Assembly (NCBI GenBank): GCA_963784995.1
Contig: CAWATZ010000006.1
Coordinates: 248,001-312,000, forward strand
Reading direction: 5' to 3'
Length of the DNA: 64,000 nt
Source of the DNA: CAWATZ01 sp963784995
GTDB taxonomy: Bacteria > Planctomycetota > Planctomycetia > Gemmatales > Gemmataceae
Shown piece after piece: positions 8,150 to 18,423 of the stretch (its first letter is position 1; each line of letters opens with the position of its first letter). The notes beneath the pieces were generated by a model. The model saw only the letters and a program-made list of their open reading frames with translations, searched no databases and was not told the DNA's origin. The position numbers and the translations under genes were made by a program.

Positions 8150-10652
8150 ATGCGAATCGTGTCGTGGGTCGTGTCTGCCATTCTTCTCGGTGTTGTGGCG
8201 ACTGCTGCGCCAGGTCAGCCCGGGATACCTCTGCTCCCAAACCCAAAGTTCGTGCCGGCGCCTGAGGCCCCTCGCGCCTCTATCTTGGGCGCTCACGCTG
8301 CCGTGAACCCTGCCCCGGTCGTCACGGACGAACAGAAGCTGCGGGGTGCTGGCCTGCGCGTCGATGGCCCGTCCCTGGTGGAGTTCTTTCGGCAACGTGC
8401 TTCGCAGGCCACGGACCCCGAAGAGATTAACCCCTGGATCAAGCGCCTGGTGGATGAGGATGTCGCGGTCCGCTCCCGGGCGGCACGAGTGTTACTGGGC
8501 CGCGGCGCTGCCGCGTTGCCTCTGCTGCGGCGGGCGGCCAACGACCTGGGCAACCCCGAACTGGCAAGCCAGGCCCAGCGCTGCCTGCGGTTGATCGAAG
8601 GAGAAGGCACAACGGTTGTGCCGGCCGCTGCCGTACGCCTGCTGGTCCAGCGCAAGCCAGCCGGGGCCGTGGAAGCGCTGCTGGACTACCTGCCGGCGGC
8701 GGAGACTCCCGCCCTTATCGAGGAAGTGGCCAGCGCCTTGACCGCTCTGGCGTATCCCAACGACAAGCCGCACTCCGCCTTGCTCGAAGCGCTGACCGAC
8801 GCCGTGCCGCTGCGTCGTGCGGTGGCCGGCAGCGTCCTGGCCGGCAAGGACCACCCCCAGGCACGGCCGTACGTCCGCAAGCTGCTGCGTGATCCCAGGC
8901 CGCTGGTGCGGCTGCGTATCGGGCTGGCCCTGGCTGAAGCCAACGACCTGGACGGAGTGCCCGTGCTCATCGAGTTGCTGGCCGAGGCGCCTGCCCCGCA
9001 GCACAAGCCCATCGAGGAGCTGCTGCGTCGTCTGGCAGGCGAATGGGCGCCGACCACGCCACAAGGCGACGATGAGGTTGCCCGCCGCATTCGTCGTGGC
9101 GCCTGGGCCAGCTGGTGGCGCGAGAGCGACGGCCCGGCTCTGCTGGCCCAGCTGCGGCGGCATACGCTCAGCACCAAGGACCAGGCCAGGGTCCAGGCGC
9201 TCGATCGAGAAGCTGGGAGACGACGACTTTGAGGTGCGGCAGAACGCCTCGGGCGAACTGACCGAGTTTGGTGCGCTGGCCGTGCCGCTGCTGCGTGAAG
9301 CCAGCCACAGCACGGACGCGGAACGGGCCCGCCGAGCCGAGGAGTGTCTCAAGGACATTGCCGACAAGGGTGGCAAACCTCTGCCGGAACCTGTCTTGCG
9401 GCTGCTGAGCGTGCGCAAGCCAGCCGGGGCCGTGGAGGCGATCCTCGACTATCTGCCCTTTGCCGACACTGAGCAGAGGAGAGAAGAGGCACGGACGGCC
9501 CTGGCGGTCCTGGCGGTGCGTGAGGGTCGGTTGGAGCCGGCGTTGCTGCGGGCGCTGGAAGATCCGCTGCCGCTGCGGCGGCTGACCGCCGCGGAGGCCA
9601 TCCTGGCGGCGAGCCCCCTGGAGCAGCGGGACGCCGTGCGCAAGCTGCTGCGTGACAGCGACCCGCTGGTGCGGCTGCGTACCGCCGTGGCCCTGGCCGT
9701 CAAGCGTGATCGGGAAGCGATCCCGGTGCTGATCGAGTCGCTAGCCGAGGAACCCTCCGACGCCAGCGGCGATGCGGAGGAAATCCTGTACCGCCTGGCC
9801 GGAGAAAATGGACCGAAGACGTTGCCGGTCAGCGGCACCGCCGACCGCCGCCAGCGCCGCGATGCCTGGGCGGCTTGGTGGAAGGCGTCCGGTTCGTCGG
9901 TCGATCTGGCCGTGCTTGAGAACCACACGCGCTTGCTGGGGTATACACTTCTGATAAGTTCGGCGGCCGGTCGGGTGCTAGAACTGGGCCGGGACGGCAA
10001 GCCGCGCTGGGTCATTGCCGGGCTGGCGAATCCGTTGGATGCCGTCATTCTGTCCGGTGACCGCGTGCTGATCGCGGAATACACCGGCAAGCGTGTGACC
10101 GAACGCGATTTCCAGGGCAAGATCCTCTGGCAAAAGGACGGGCTGGGAGCCGATCCGGTCAACGTGCAGCGTCTGGCCAACGGCAACACCTTTATCGCCA
10201 CGGAGAAGGAGTTGCTTGAGGTCGATCGCGCCGGCAAGACGGTCTGGAGCCAGTCTTTTCCGAACCTCATGGCAGCGTCCAGATCTCGGGATGGCAGCAT
10301 CACGTGCCTGGACCAGGCTGGCCAGTGTGTTCGGCTCTCCTCTGACGGCAAGGAACTGAAGCGGTTTCCTTCCGGAGACAAGGCAGTTTATCACGGCTGC
10401 CTCGAAGTGACGGCCAACGGCCGGATCTTGATCGCGCAGCACAATGAGAACAGGGTAATAGAAATGGACGCCGAAGGCAGAGTTCTCTGGCAAGCCGCGG
10501 CACCGAAAATTGCCAGAGCCACGCCTATGCCCAACGGGCACGTACTGGTCGCCAGCTGCGACAATCAGCTGGTGACCGAACTGGATCGAGCCGGAAAGGT
10601 CGTTTGGGAATACAAGACCGGCATGCCGGTCTCGCGAGCCCGGCGGCGCTGA
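8150..10652 (+). CDS. HEAT/beta-propeller exported protein, tandem paralogue 1 (one frame correction)
   Basis: First of seven tandem paralogues, about 833 residues after correction. It has a signal peptide (MRIVSWVVSAILLGVVATAA), a linker, then two homologous HEAT halves with RKPAGAVEALL/RKPAGAVEAIL and WASWW/WAAWW landmarks, and a C-terminal propeller of repeated VxELDxxGKxxW strands ending RARRR. One extra C near 9202 (gcgctCgatcgag; paralogues read gcgctgatcgag) splits it into two frames. Function is unknown. HEAT solenoids and PQQ-like propellers are usually binding scaffolds, so a cell-surface or periplasmic binding role is only inference. It has its own promoter and an AAGGAG ribosome site. 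Confidence 0.82.
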
Positions 10653-10724
10653 CCTGTCCGCTCCCTATGATGGGGATTCCGACCACCCTTGGGCACTCGC
10701 CCCATTCAGGCCAGGAGAGCCTCC

Positions 10725-13211
10725 ATGCGCAACGTAGTGCGGCTGGTGTTCGCCCTCGTTCTTTTCTGCGTGGCTTCCACGGCGTTTGGCCGGCAGCCGG
10801 GCGATCTTCCCAGAGCCCGAGTCGTTCCCGTGGGGCCTTCGTCAGCGGCCCCGGCTGCTGGGGATTCCGGCTCTCCCGCCCAGGACGAAGAGAGACTCCG
10901 GACCGCGGGGCTGCGCGTCGATGGGCCGTCCCTGGTGGAGTTCTTGCGGCAGCGGGCTCAACTGGAGACCGACCCCGACGGGCTCAACGCCTGGATCAGG
11001 CGGCTGAATGACGCTGATCCGGGAGTCCGCTCGCGTGCCGCGCGCACCTTGCTGGGTCGCGGCAAGGCGGCGCTGCCCCTGCTGCATCGCGCGGCCAACG
11101 ATCTGGGCGACCCCGAACTGGCTGGCCGGGCGCAGCACTGTATCGAGGTCATCGAATGGCAAGGTAGCACCTTGCCGGCCGCGGCCGCACGGCTGCTGGC
11201 CCATCACAAACCGGCCGGGGCGGTGGAAGCGCTGCTGGCCTATCTGCCCGCCGCCGAGACTCCTGCCCTCGTCGAGGAAGTGGCCAGCGCCCTCACGGCC
11301 CTGGCTTATCCGGACGACAAACCGCACGCCGCTTTGCTCGCAGCGCTCACCGACGCCGTGCCGCTGCGTCGCGCCGTGGCCGGCAGCGCACTGGCCGGCA
11401 AGGATCATCCCCAAGCACGACCAGCCGTTCGCAAGCTGCTGCGTGATCCCAGGCCGCTGGTCCGTCTCCGTGTCGCGCTGGCCCTGGCCGAGGCCAACGA
11501 CCTCGAAGGCGTGCCCGTTCTGATTGATCTGCTGGCAGAGGTTGTGCCGCCGCGGGACAAGCCCATCGAGGAACTGCTGCGGCGGCTGGCGGGCGAATGG
11601 GCGCCGACGCCGCCGGCCGGAGACGATGCGGTCGCCCGGCGGATTCGCCGGGACAGCTGGGCCGTCTGGTGGCGCGACAGCGATGGCCCCGCCCTGCTGG
11701 CCGAAGTGCGCAGCCACACCCTGAGCGGCAAGGACCAGGCCCGGGTGCTGGACCTGATCGACAAACTGGGCGCCGACGACTTCGAGATGCGGCAGAATGC
11801 TTCCGGCGCGTTGACCGAGTTCGGGGCCCGGGCCGTGCCGCTGCTGCGGGAAGCCACGCACAGTCCCGATGCGGAACGGGCACGGCGGGCCGAAACGTGT
11901 CTGCAGGAGATTGCCGACAAGGGCGGCAAACCCTTGCCGGAACCCGTGTTGCGGCTGCTGAGGGTGCGCAAACCGGCCGGCGCGGTGGAGGCGTTGCTGG
12001 CTTATCTGCCCTTTGCCGACAACGAGCAACGAAGTGAGGAGGTGCGCCAGACGCTGGCGTCCCTGGCGGTGCGTGAGGGCCAGCTGGAACCAGCCTTGTC
12101 GCGGGCGCTGGAAGATCCACTGCCGCTGCGGCGGCTGGCCGCTGCCGAGGCCATCCTGGCAGCGGGAGCCCTGGAGCAACGGGACGCCGTGCGCAAACTG
12201 CTGCGTGACGGTGATCCGCTGGTGCGGCTGCGGACCGCCCTGGCCCTGGCCGTCAAGCGTGATCGGGAAGCGATCCCGGTGCTGATCGAGTCGCTGGCCG
12301 AGGAACCCTCCGACGCCAGCAGCGAAGCGGAGGAAATCCTGTATCGCCTGGCCGGCGAGGGCGGGCCGAAGGTCGAGCCGGCCGGCGACACAGCCGGTCG
12401 GCATCAGCGCCGTGACGCCTGGGCGGCCTGGTGGAAGGCGTCCGGTTCGTCGGTCGATCTGGCCGTGCTGGAGAACCACGTGCGCCAACTGGGGTACACG
12501 CTCCTGGCAATGGGGGAAAGTGAAAAGGATGGTCAGGTGCTGGAACTGGGCCGGGACGGCAAGCCGCGCTGGATCATTACCGGGCTGGCGGCTCCAGTAG
12601 ACGCCTACGTCCTTCCCGGCGATCGCGTGCTGATCGCGGAATACCTCCTCAAGCGTGTGACCGAACGCGATTTCAAGGGCAACATCCTCTGGCAGCGAAA
12701 CCTGGGCACCCATCCGGTCAACGCGCAGCGTCTGGCCAATGGCAACACCTTCATCGCCACGGACAACGAGTTGCTCGAGGTCGATCGCGCCGGCAAGACC
12801 GTCTGGAGTCAGGCTTTCTCGAACCTTCCGGCGGCGTACAAATCCCGGGATGGCAGCATCACTTGCCTGGACGGCAGTGGCCAGTGTGTTCGCCTCTCCT
12901 CGGCCGGCAAGGAACTGAAGCGGTTTCCTTCTGGAACCTCCGAAGTGAGCGTCGGTGGCATCGACGTGCTGGCCAATGGCCGGATCTTGATCGCGCAGCG
13001 CAAGGAGAACCGGGTAGTGGAACTGGACGCCGAAGGCAAAGTCCTCTGGCAAACCGCCGCGCCGGGAAGTTTCTCGGCCACACGCCTGCCCAACGGGCAT
13101 ACGCTCGTTGCCAGCACCGACAACAAGATAGTGACCGAACTGGACCGGGCCGGAAAGGTCGTCTGGGAACACAAGGCGGGGATGGAGGTCTTCCGAGCGC
13201 GACGGCGCTGA
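10725..13211 (+). CDS. HEAT/beta-propeller exported protein, tandem paralogue 2
   Basis: Intact 828-residue copy. Signal peptide MRNVVRLVFALVLFCVASTA; the start follows the conserved CCAGGAGAGCCTCC ribosome region. The two HEAT halves are complete, and the propeller has alternating ELDxAGK and LANGNTFIATDNELLEVD blades, ending VFRARRR. Roughly 300 bp covering the first HEAT repeats (about 10862-11160) look identical to the same stretch in paralogue 3, pointing to recent duplication or gene conversion. Its leader has ATTCCGACC where other copies have the TTACGAT promoter element, so it may depend on read-through from copy 1. Confidence 0.85.
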   Translation: MRNVVRLVFALVLFCVASTAFGRQPGDLPRARVVPVGPSSAAPAAGDSGSPAQDEERLRTAGLRVDGPSLVEFLRQRAQLETDPDGLNAWIRRLNDADPGVRSRAARTLLGRGKAALPLLHRAANDLGDPELAGRAQHCIEVIEWQGSTLPAAAARLLAHHKPAGAVEALLAYLPAAETPALVEEVASALTALAYPDDKPHAALLAALTDAVPLRRAVAGSALAGKDHPQARPAVRKLLRDPRPLVRLRVALALAEANDLEGVPVLIDLLAEVVPPRDKPIEELLRRLAGEWAPTPPAGDDAVARRIRRDSWAVWWRDSDGPALLAEVRSHTLSGKDQARVLDLIDKLGADDFEMRQNASGALTEFGARAVPLLREATHSPDAERARRAETCLQEIADKGGKPLPEPVLRLLRVRKPAGAVEALLAYLPFADNEQRSEEVRQTLASLAVREGQLEPALSRALEDPLPLRRLAAAEAILAAGALEQRDAVRKLLRDGDPLVRLRTALALAVKRDREAIPVLIESLAEEPSDASSEAEEILYRLAGEGGPKVEPAGDTAGRHQRRDAWAAWWKASGSSVDLAVLENHVRQLGYTLLAMGESEKDGQVLELGRDGKPRWIITGLAAPVDAYVLPGDRVLIAEYLLKRVTERDFKGNILWQRNLGTHPVNAQRLANGNTFIATDNELLEVDRAGKTVWSQAFSNLPAAYKSRDGSITCLDGSGQCVRLSSAGKELKRFPSGTSEVSVGGIDVLANGRILIAQRKENRVVELDAEGKVLWQTAAPGSFSATRLPNGHTLVASTDNKIVTELDRAGKVVWEHKAGMEVFRARRR

Positions 13212-13289
13212 CCGGCCTGTCCGCTCCCCCGGCAGCGGGGATTCCGACCACCCTTGGGAACTCGCCCCCTTCAGGCCAGGAGAGCCTCC

Positions 13290-15776
13290 ATGCGCAGCGT
13301 ATCGCGGTTGACGTTCGCCCTCGTTCTTTTCTGCGTGGCTTCCGCGGCGTTTGGCCGGCAGCCGGGCGATCTTCCCAAAGGCCGAGTCGTTCCCCTGGGG
13401 CCTTCGTCAGCGGCCCCGTCTGCCGGGGATTCCGGCTCTCCCGCCCAGGACGAAGAGAGACTCCGGACCGCGGGGCTGCGCGTCGATGGGCCGTCCCTGG
13501 TGGAGTTCTTGCGGCAGCGGGCTCAACTGGAGACCGACCCCGACGGGCTCAACGCCTGGATCAGGCGGCTGAATGACGCTGATCCGGGAGTCCGCTCGCG
13601 TGCCGCGCGCACCTTGCTGGGTCGCGGCAAGGCGGCGCTGCCCCTGCTGCATCGCGCGGCCAACGATCTGGGCGACCCCGAACTGGCTGGCCGGGCGCAG
13701 CACTGTATCGAGGTCATCGAATGGCGAGGCAGCGCCGTTGCCGGCCGCGGCCGCACGGCTGCTGGCCCATCACAAGCCTGCCGGGGCGGTGGAAGCGCTG
13801 CTGGCCTACCTGCCCGCCGCCGAGACTCCTGCCCTCGTGGAGGAAGTGGCCCGCGCCCTCACGGCCCTGGCTTATCCGGACGACAAACCGCACGCCGCCT
13901 TGCTCGCCGCGTTGACCGACGCCTTGCCGCTGCGTCGCGCCGTGGCCGGCAGCGCCCTGGCCGGCAAGGATCATCCCCAGGCACGACCAGCCGTTCGCAA
14001 GCTGCTGCGCGATCCCAGGCCGCTGGTGCGTCTGCGTGTCGCCCTGGCCCTGGCCGAGGCCAATGACCTCGAAGGGGTGCCCGTTCTGATTGATCTGCTG
14101 ACTGAGGTTGCGCCGCCGCGGGACAAGCCCATCGAGGACCTGCTGCGGCGGCTGGCGGGCGAATGGACGCCGACGCCGCCGGCCGGAGACGATGCGGTCG
14201 CCCGGCGGATTCGCCGCGACAGCTGGGCCGTCTGGTGGCGCGACAGCGATGGCCCCGCCCTGCTGGCCGAAGTGCGCAGCCACACCCTGAGCGGCAAGGA
14301 CCAGGCCCGGGTGCTGGACCTGATCGACAAACTGGGCGCCGACGACTTCGAGATGCGGCAGAATGCTTCCGGCGCGTTGACCGAGTTCGGGGCCCGGGCC
14401 GTGCCGCTGCTGCGTCAAGCCAGGCACAGTCCCGATGCGGAACGGGCAAAGCGTGCGGAAGAGTGTCTGAAGGATATTGCCGACAGGGGCAGCAAACCCT
14501 TGCCGGAACCCGTGTTGCGGCTGCTGAGGGTGCGCAAGCCTGCCGGGGCCGTGGAGGCGTTGCTGGATTATCTGCCTTTTGCCGACAACGAGCAACGAAA
14601 AGATGAGGCTCGCAAGGCGCTGGTGGCTCTGGCGGTGCGTGAAGGCCGGCTGGACCCCGCCTTGTCGCGGGTGCTGGAAGATCCGCTGCCGCTGCGGCGG
14701 CTGGCCGCTGCCGAGGCCATCCTGGCAGCGAGTCCCCTGGAGCAGCGGGATGCCGTGCGCAAGCTGCTGCGGGACGCTGATCCGCTGGTGCGGCTGCGTA
14801 CCGCCGTGGCCCTGGCCGTCAAGCGTGATCGGGAAGCGATCCCGGTGCTGATCGAGTCGCTGGCCGAGGAACCCTCCGACGCCAGCGGCGAAGCGGAGGA
14901 ACTCCTGTCCCGTCTGGCCGGCGAGGGCGCGCCGAAGGTCGAGCCGACCGGGGGCACGGCCGGTCGCCGCCAGCGCCGTGACGCCTGGGCCGGCCTGGTG
15001 GAAGGAGTCCGGTTCGTCGGTCGATCTGGCCGTGCTGGAGAACCACACGCGCCTGCTGGGGTACACCCTCCTGGCAATGGGAGGAAAAGGATGGTCAGGT
15101 GCTGGAACTGGGCCGGGACGGCAAGCCGCGCTGGATCATTACCGGGCTGGCGATTCCGGTAGACGCCCACGTCCTTCCCGGCAACCGTGTGCTGATTGCC
15201 GAGATCCAGGGCAAGCGTGTAACCGAACGCGATTTCCAGGGCAAGATCCTCTGGCAAAAGGAGAGGCTGGAAGCCAGGCCGGTCAACGCGCAGCGTCTGG
15301 CCAATGGCAACACCTTTATTGCCACGGAGGCCGGGTTGCTTGAGGTCGATCGAACCGGCAAGACCATCTGGAGTCAGGCTTTTCCGAACCTCATGGCAGC
15401 GTACAAATCCCGGGATGGCAGCATCACCTGCTTTGACAAAGCTGGCCAGTGTGTTCGCCTCTCCTCGGCCGGCAAGGAGCTGAAGCGGTTTCCTTCGGGA
15501 AGCTCCGACTTGAGAGTTGGTGGCATTGACGTGACGGCCAATGGCCGGATCTTGATCGCGCAGCGCAAGGAGAACAGGGTGTCGGAACTGAACGCCGAAG
15601 GCAAAGTCCTTTGGCAAGCCGCCGCGCCGGGAATTTTCTCGGCCACACGCGTGCCCAACGGACATACGCTCGTTGCTGGCCGCGATACCAAGCTGGTGAC
15701 CGAACTGGACCGGGCCGGAAAGGCCGTCTGGGAACACAAGGTGGAGAAGGAGGTCTTTCGGGCGCGGCGGCGCTGA
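13290..15776 (+). CDS. HEAT/beta-propeller exported protein, tandem paralogue 3 (three frame corrections)
   Basis: About 827 residues after removing three extra bases. One is near 13738 (agcgccgTTGcc region), one near 14990 (gggCCggcc; paralogue 2 has gggcggcc), and one in an A-run near 15088. All are single-base insertions relative to the other copies, and the protein reads normally on either side. It has the signal peptide MRSVSRLTFALVLFCVASAA, a duplicated HEAT block and a propeller ending VFRARRR. The N-terminal third is almost the same as paralogue 2. It lacks the TACGAT promoter element. I treat it as a functional gene with sequence errors, though real decay cannot be excluded. Confidence 0.75.
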
Positions 15777-15781
15777 CCGGC

Positions 15782-15811
15782 CTGTCCGTTCCCCTTGGCG
15801 GGGGTTACGAT
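15782..15811 (+). promoter_or_regulatory. Promoter of paralogue 4 (CTGTCC-18-TACGAT)
   Basis: CTGTCC at 15782-15787 and TACGAT at 15806-15811 lie in the short gap after paralogue 3, at the conserved distance from the next ATG. The spacer contains a small CCCC/GGGG hairpin that could also end the upstream transcript. Confidence 0.5.
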
Positions 15812-15854
15812 CATCCTTGAGGAAACCCTTCCATACCTGACCAGGAGTGCTTCC

Positions 15855-18346
15855 ATGCGCAGCGTATCGTGGCTGGTGTTGGCGATCCTTCTTTTCCTGC
15901 GGGGCTGCCGCGGCGCTTGGCCGACAGCCGGGTGATCTTCCCAAAACCCGAGTCGTCTCTGTGGGATCCTCGCCCGCCCTGCCAGCCGGGGATTCCAGTT
16001 CCCCCAGCCAGGACGAAGAGAAACTCCGGACGGCGGGCCTGCGTGTCGATGGCCCGTCCCTGGTGGAGTTCTTTCGGCAACGGGCCCAACTGCAAGCCGA
16101 CCCGGAAGAGCTCAACACCTGGATCAGGCGTCTGAATGACGCGGACCCGGAAGTCCGTTCTCGTGCCGCAGGCAAGTTGCTGGGCCGAGGCACGGCGGCC
16201 TTGCCCCTGCTGCGTCGCGCGGCCAACGACCTGGGCGACCCCGAACTGGCTGACCGGGCCCGGCACTGCATCGAGCTGATCGACAGGCACGGCACGACGA
16301 CCGTGACAACGGCCGCGGCCGTTCGCCTGCTGGTCCAGCAGAAACCGGCCGGGGCCGTGGAAGCGCTGCTGGCCTATCTTGCCGGCTGCCGAGACTCCCG
16401 CTCTTGTGGAGGAAGTGGCCCGGGCCCTGACCGCAATGGCTTATCCTGACGAGAAACCGCATGCCGCCTTGCTCGCAGCGCTCACGGATGCCTTACCGCT
16501 GCGCCGTGCCGTGGCCGGTTGGGCCCTGGCCGGCAAGGACCATCCCGAAGCCCGGCCGTACGTCCGCAAGCTGCTGCGCGATCCCAAACCGCTGGTGCGT
16601 CTCCGCGTCGCCCTGGCCCTGGCCGAGGCCAACGACCTCGAAGGAGTGCCCGTTCTGATTGATCTGCTCGCCGAAGTTCCACCTCCGCGGCACAAGGCCA
16701 TCGAGGAGCTGCTGGGCCGGCTGGCGGGCGAATGGGCACCGACTGCACCACAAGGCGACGATGCGGTTGCCCGCCGGATTCGTCGTGGTGCCTGGGCCAG
16801 CTGGTGGCGCGAGAGCGACGGCCCGGCTCTGCTGGCCCAGGTACGTCGGCACACGCTCAGCAGCAGCGGCCAGGCCAAGGTGCTGACCCTGATCGAAAAA
16901 CTGGGAGCTGACGCCTTCGAGGTGCGCCAGACCGCCTCCAGGGCGTTGACCGAGTTTGGCACGCTGGCCGTGCCGCTGCTGCGCGAGGCCACCCGCGGCA
17001 CGGATGCGGAACGGGCCCGGCGGGCCGAAACGTGTCTGCAGGAGATTGCCGACAAGGGCAGCAAACCCTTGCCGGAACCTGTGTTGCGGCTGCTCAGCCT
17101 GCAGAAGCCGGCTGGTGCCGTGGAGGCCTTGCTGGACTATCTGCCCTTTGCCGAAATCGAAGAGCGCAGCGCCGAGGTCCGCACCGCGCTGGCCTCCCTT
17201 GGGGTGCGTGCCGGCCGATTGGAGCCGGCCCTGGTGCGGGCGCTGGCAGATCCAAAGCCGCTGCGCCGGCTGGCCGCGGCCGAGGCCATCCTGGCAGCGG
17301 GCGCCCTGGAGCAACGCGACAACGTGCGCAAGCTGCTGCGGGACAATGACCCGCGCGTCCGGCTGCGCACCGCCCTGGCCCTGGCAATGAAGCGCGACCC
17401 CGAAGCGATCCCGGTCCTGATCGAGGCGGTGGCCGAAAAGCCCTCCCCCGACAACGGCGAAGCGGAGGAAATGCTGTACCGGCTGGCCGGCGACCGCGTT
17501 CCGAAGCTGGAGCTGGCTTCGGACGCTGCCGGCCGCCGCCAGCGCCGCGATGCCTGGGCCGGCTGGTGGAAGGAGAACGCTTCCTCGGTCGATCTGGCCG
17601 TGCTCGAGGACCACACACGCCTGCTGGGGTACACGCTCCTGGTCGAGGGAAACAACCCCGGCAGGGTGATGGAACTGGGACGAGATGGGAAGCCACGCTG
17701 GGTCATTTCCGGTTTGCTCTTTCCCGTGGACGCCTACGTCCTTCCCGGCAACCGTGTGCTGATTGCCGAGTGCCAGGGCAAGCGTGTGACCGAACGCGAT
17801 TTCAAGGGCAACATCCTGTGGCAAAAGGAGGGGCTGGGAAGCAAAACGTGCAACGCCCAGCGGTTGAGCAATGGCAACACCTTCATCGCCACGGATAACG
17901 AATTGCTGGAAGTTGATCGCAGTGGCCGGACCCTCTGGAGTCGGCCTTTTCCGAACCTGCACGCGGCGTACAAATCTCCCGATGGCGTCATCACCTGTCT
18001 GGACGGTGCCGGCCAGTGCATCCGGCTCTCCTCCGACGGCAGGGAACTGAAGCGGTTTCCTTCGGGGCGCTCCCAGACCAACTGGCATTATTCCGGCATC
18101 GACGTGACGGCCAACGGCCGGATCTTGATCTCCCAGGTCGGCGTGGACAGACTCTTGGAAGTGGATACCGAAGGCAAATCTCTCTGGCACGCTCCGGCGC
18201 CGGGAATCATCACGGCCACGCGCCTGCCCAACGGCCACGTGCTGGTTGGCAGCATCAATCAGCCGTTAACCGAACTGGACCAAGCGGGCAAGGTCGTCTG
18301 GGAATACAAGGCCGGGATGGTGGTCTGGCGGGCCCGGCGGCGCTGA
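15855..18346 (+). CDS. HEAT/beta-propeller exported protein, tandem paralogue 4 (two frame corrections)
   Basis: About 829 residues after correction. The ATG at 15855 begins MRSVSWLVLAILLF. One extra C near 15897 then shifts the frame inside the signal peptide, and one extra T near 16379 (tatcTtgccgg) shifts it inside HEAT half 1. After these sites the protein aligns throughout with its paralogues, including AGAVEALLDYLPFAEIEE, the WAGWW landmark and a propeller ending VWRARRR. Copies 4 and 7 share AMKRDPEAIPVLIE and the FGxRDAAGRR-type linker, so the array looks mosaic. It is preceded by its own candidate promoter and CCAGGAGTGC ribosome site. Confidence 0.76.
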
Positions 18347-18351
18347 CCGGC

Positions 18352-18381
18352 CTGTCCCTTCCCCCTTGTGGGGGTTACGAT
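18352..18381 (+). promoter_or_regulatory. Promoter of paralogue 5 (CTGTCC-18-TACGAT)
   Basis: CTGTCC at 18352-18357 and TACGAT at 18376-18381. The spacer holds CCCCCTTGTGGGGG, a short hairpin shared with the leader of paralogue 6. The -10 starts 48 bases before the ATG, as in copies 6 and 7. Confidence 0.5.
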
Positions 18382-18423
18382 GATCCCTGGGAACCCCGTC
18401 TCATCCAGGCCAGGAGAGCCTCC

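Noticed and set aside
9190..9235. Programmed +1 frameshifting in the paralogue array
   Set aside because: The break positions differ in every copy, three copies are intact, and there is no shared slippery codon or stop context; sequencing insertions explain it better.
10842..13172. Long open minus-strand frame of 776 codons opposite paralogue 2, and a similar one at 18629-20800
   Set aside because: It is the antisense shadow of repetitive GC-rich HEAT sequence. The translations are low-complexity (many Q, R, G and H) with no domain, while the plus strand has signal peptides, ribosome sites and conserved repeats.
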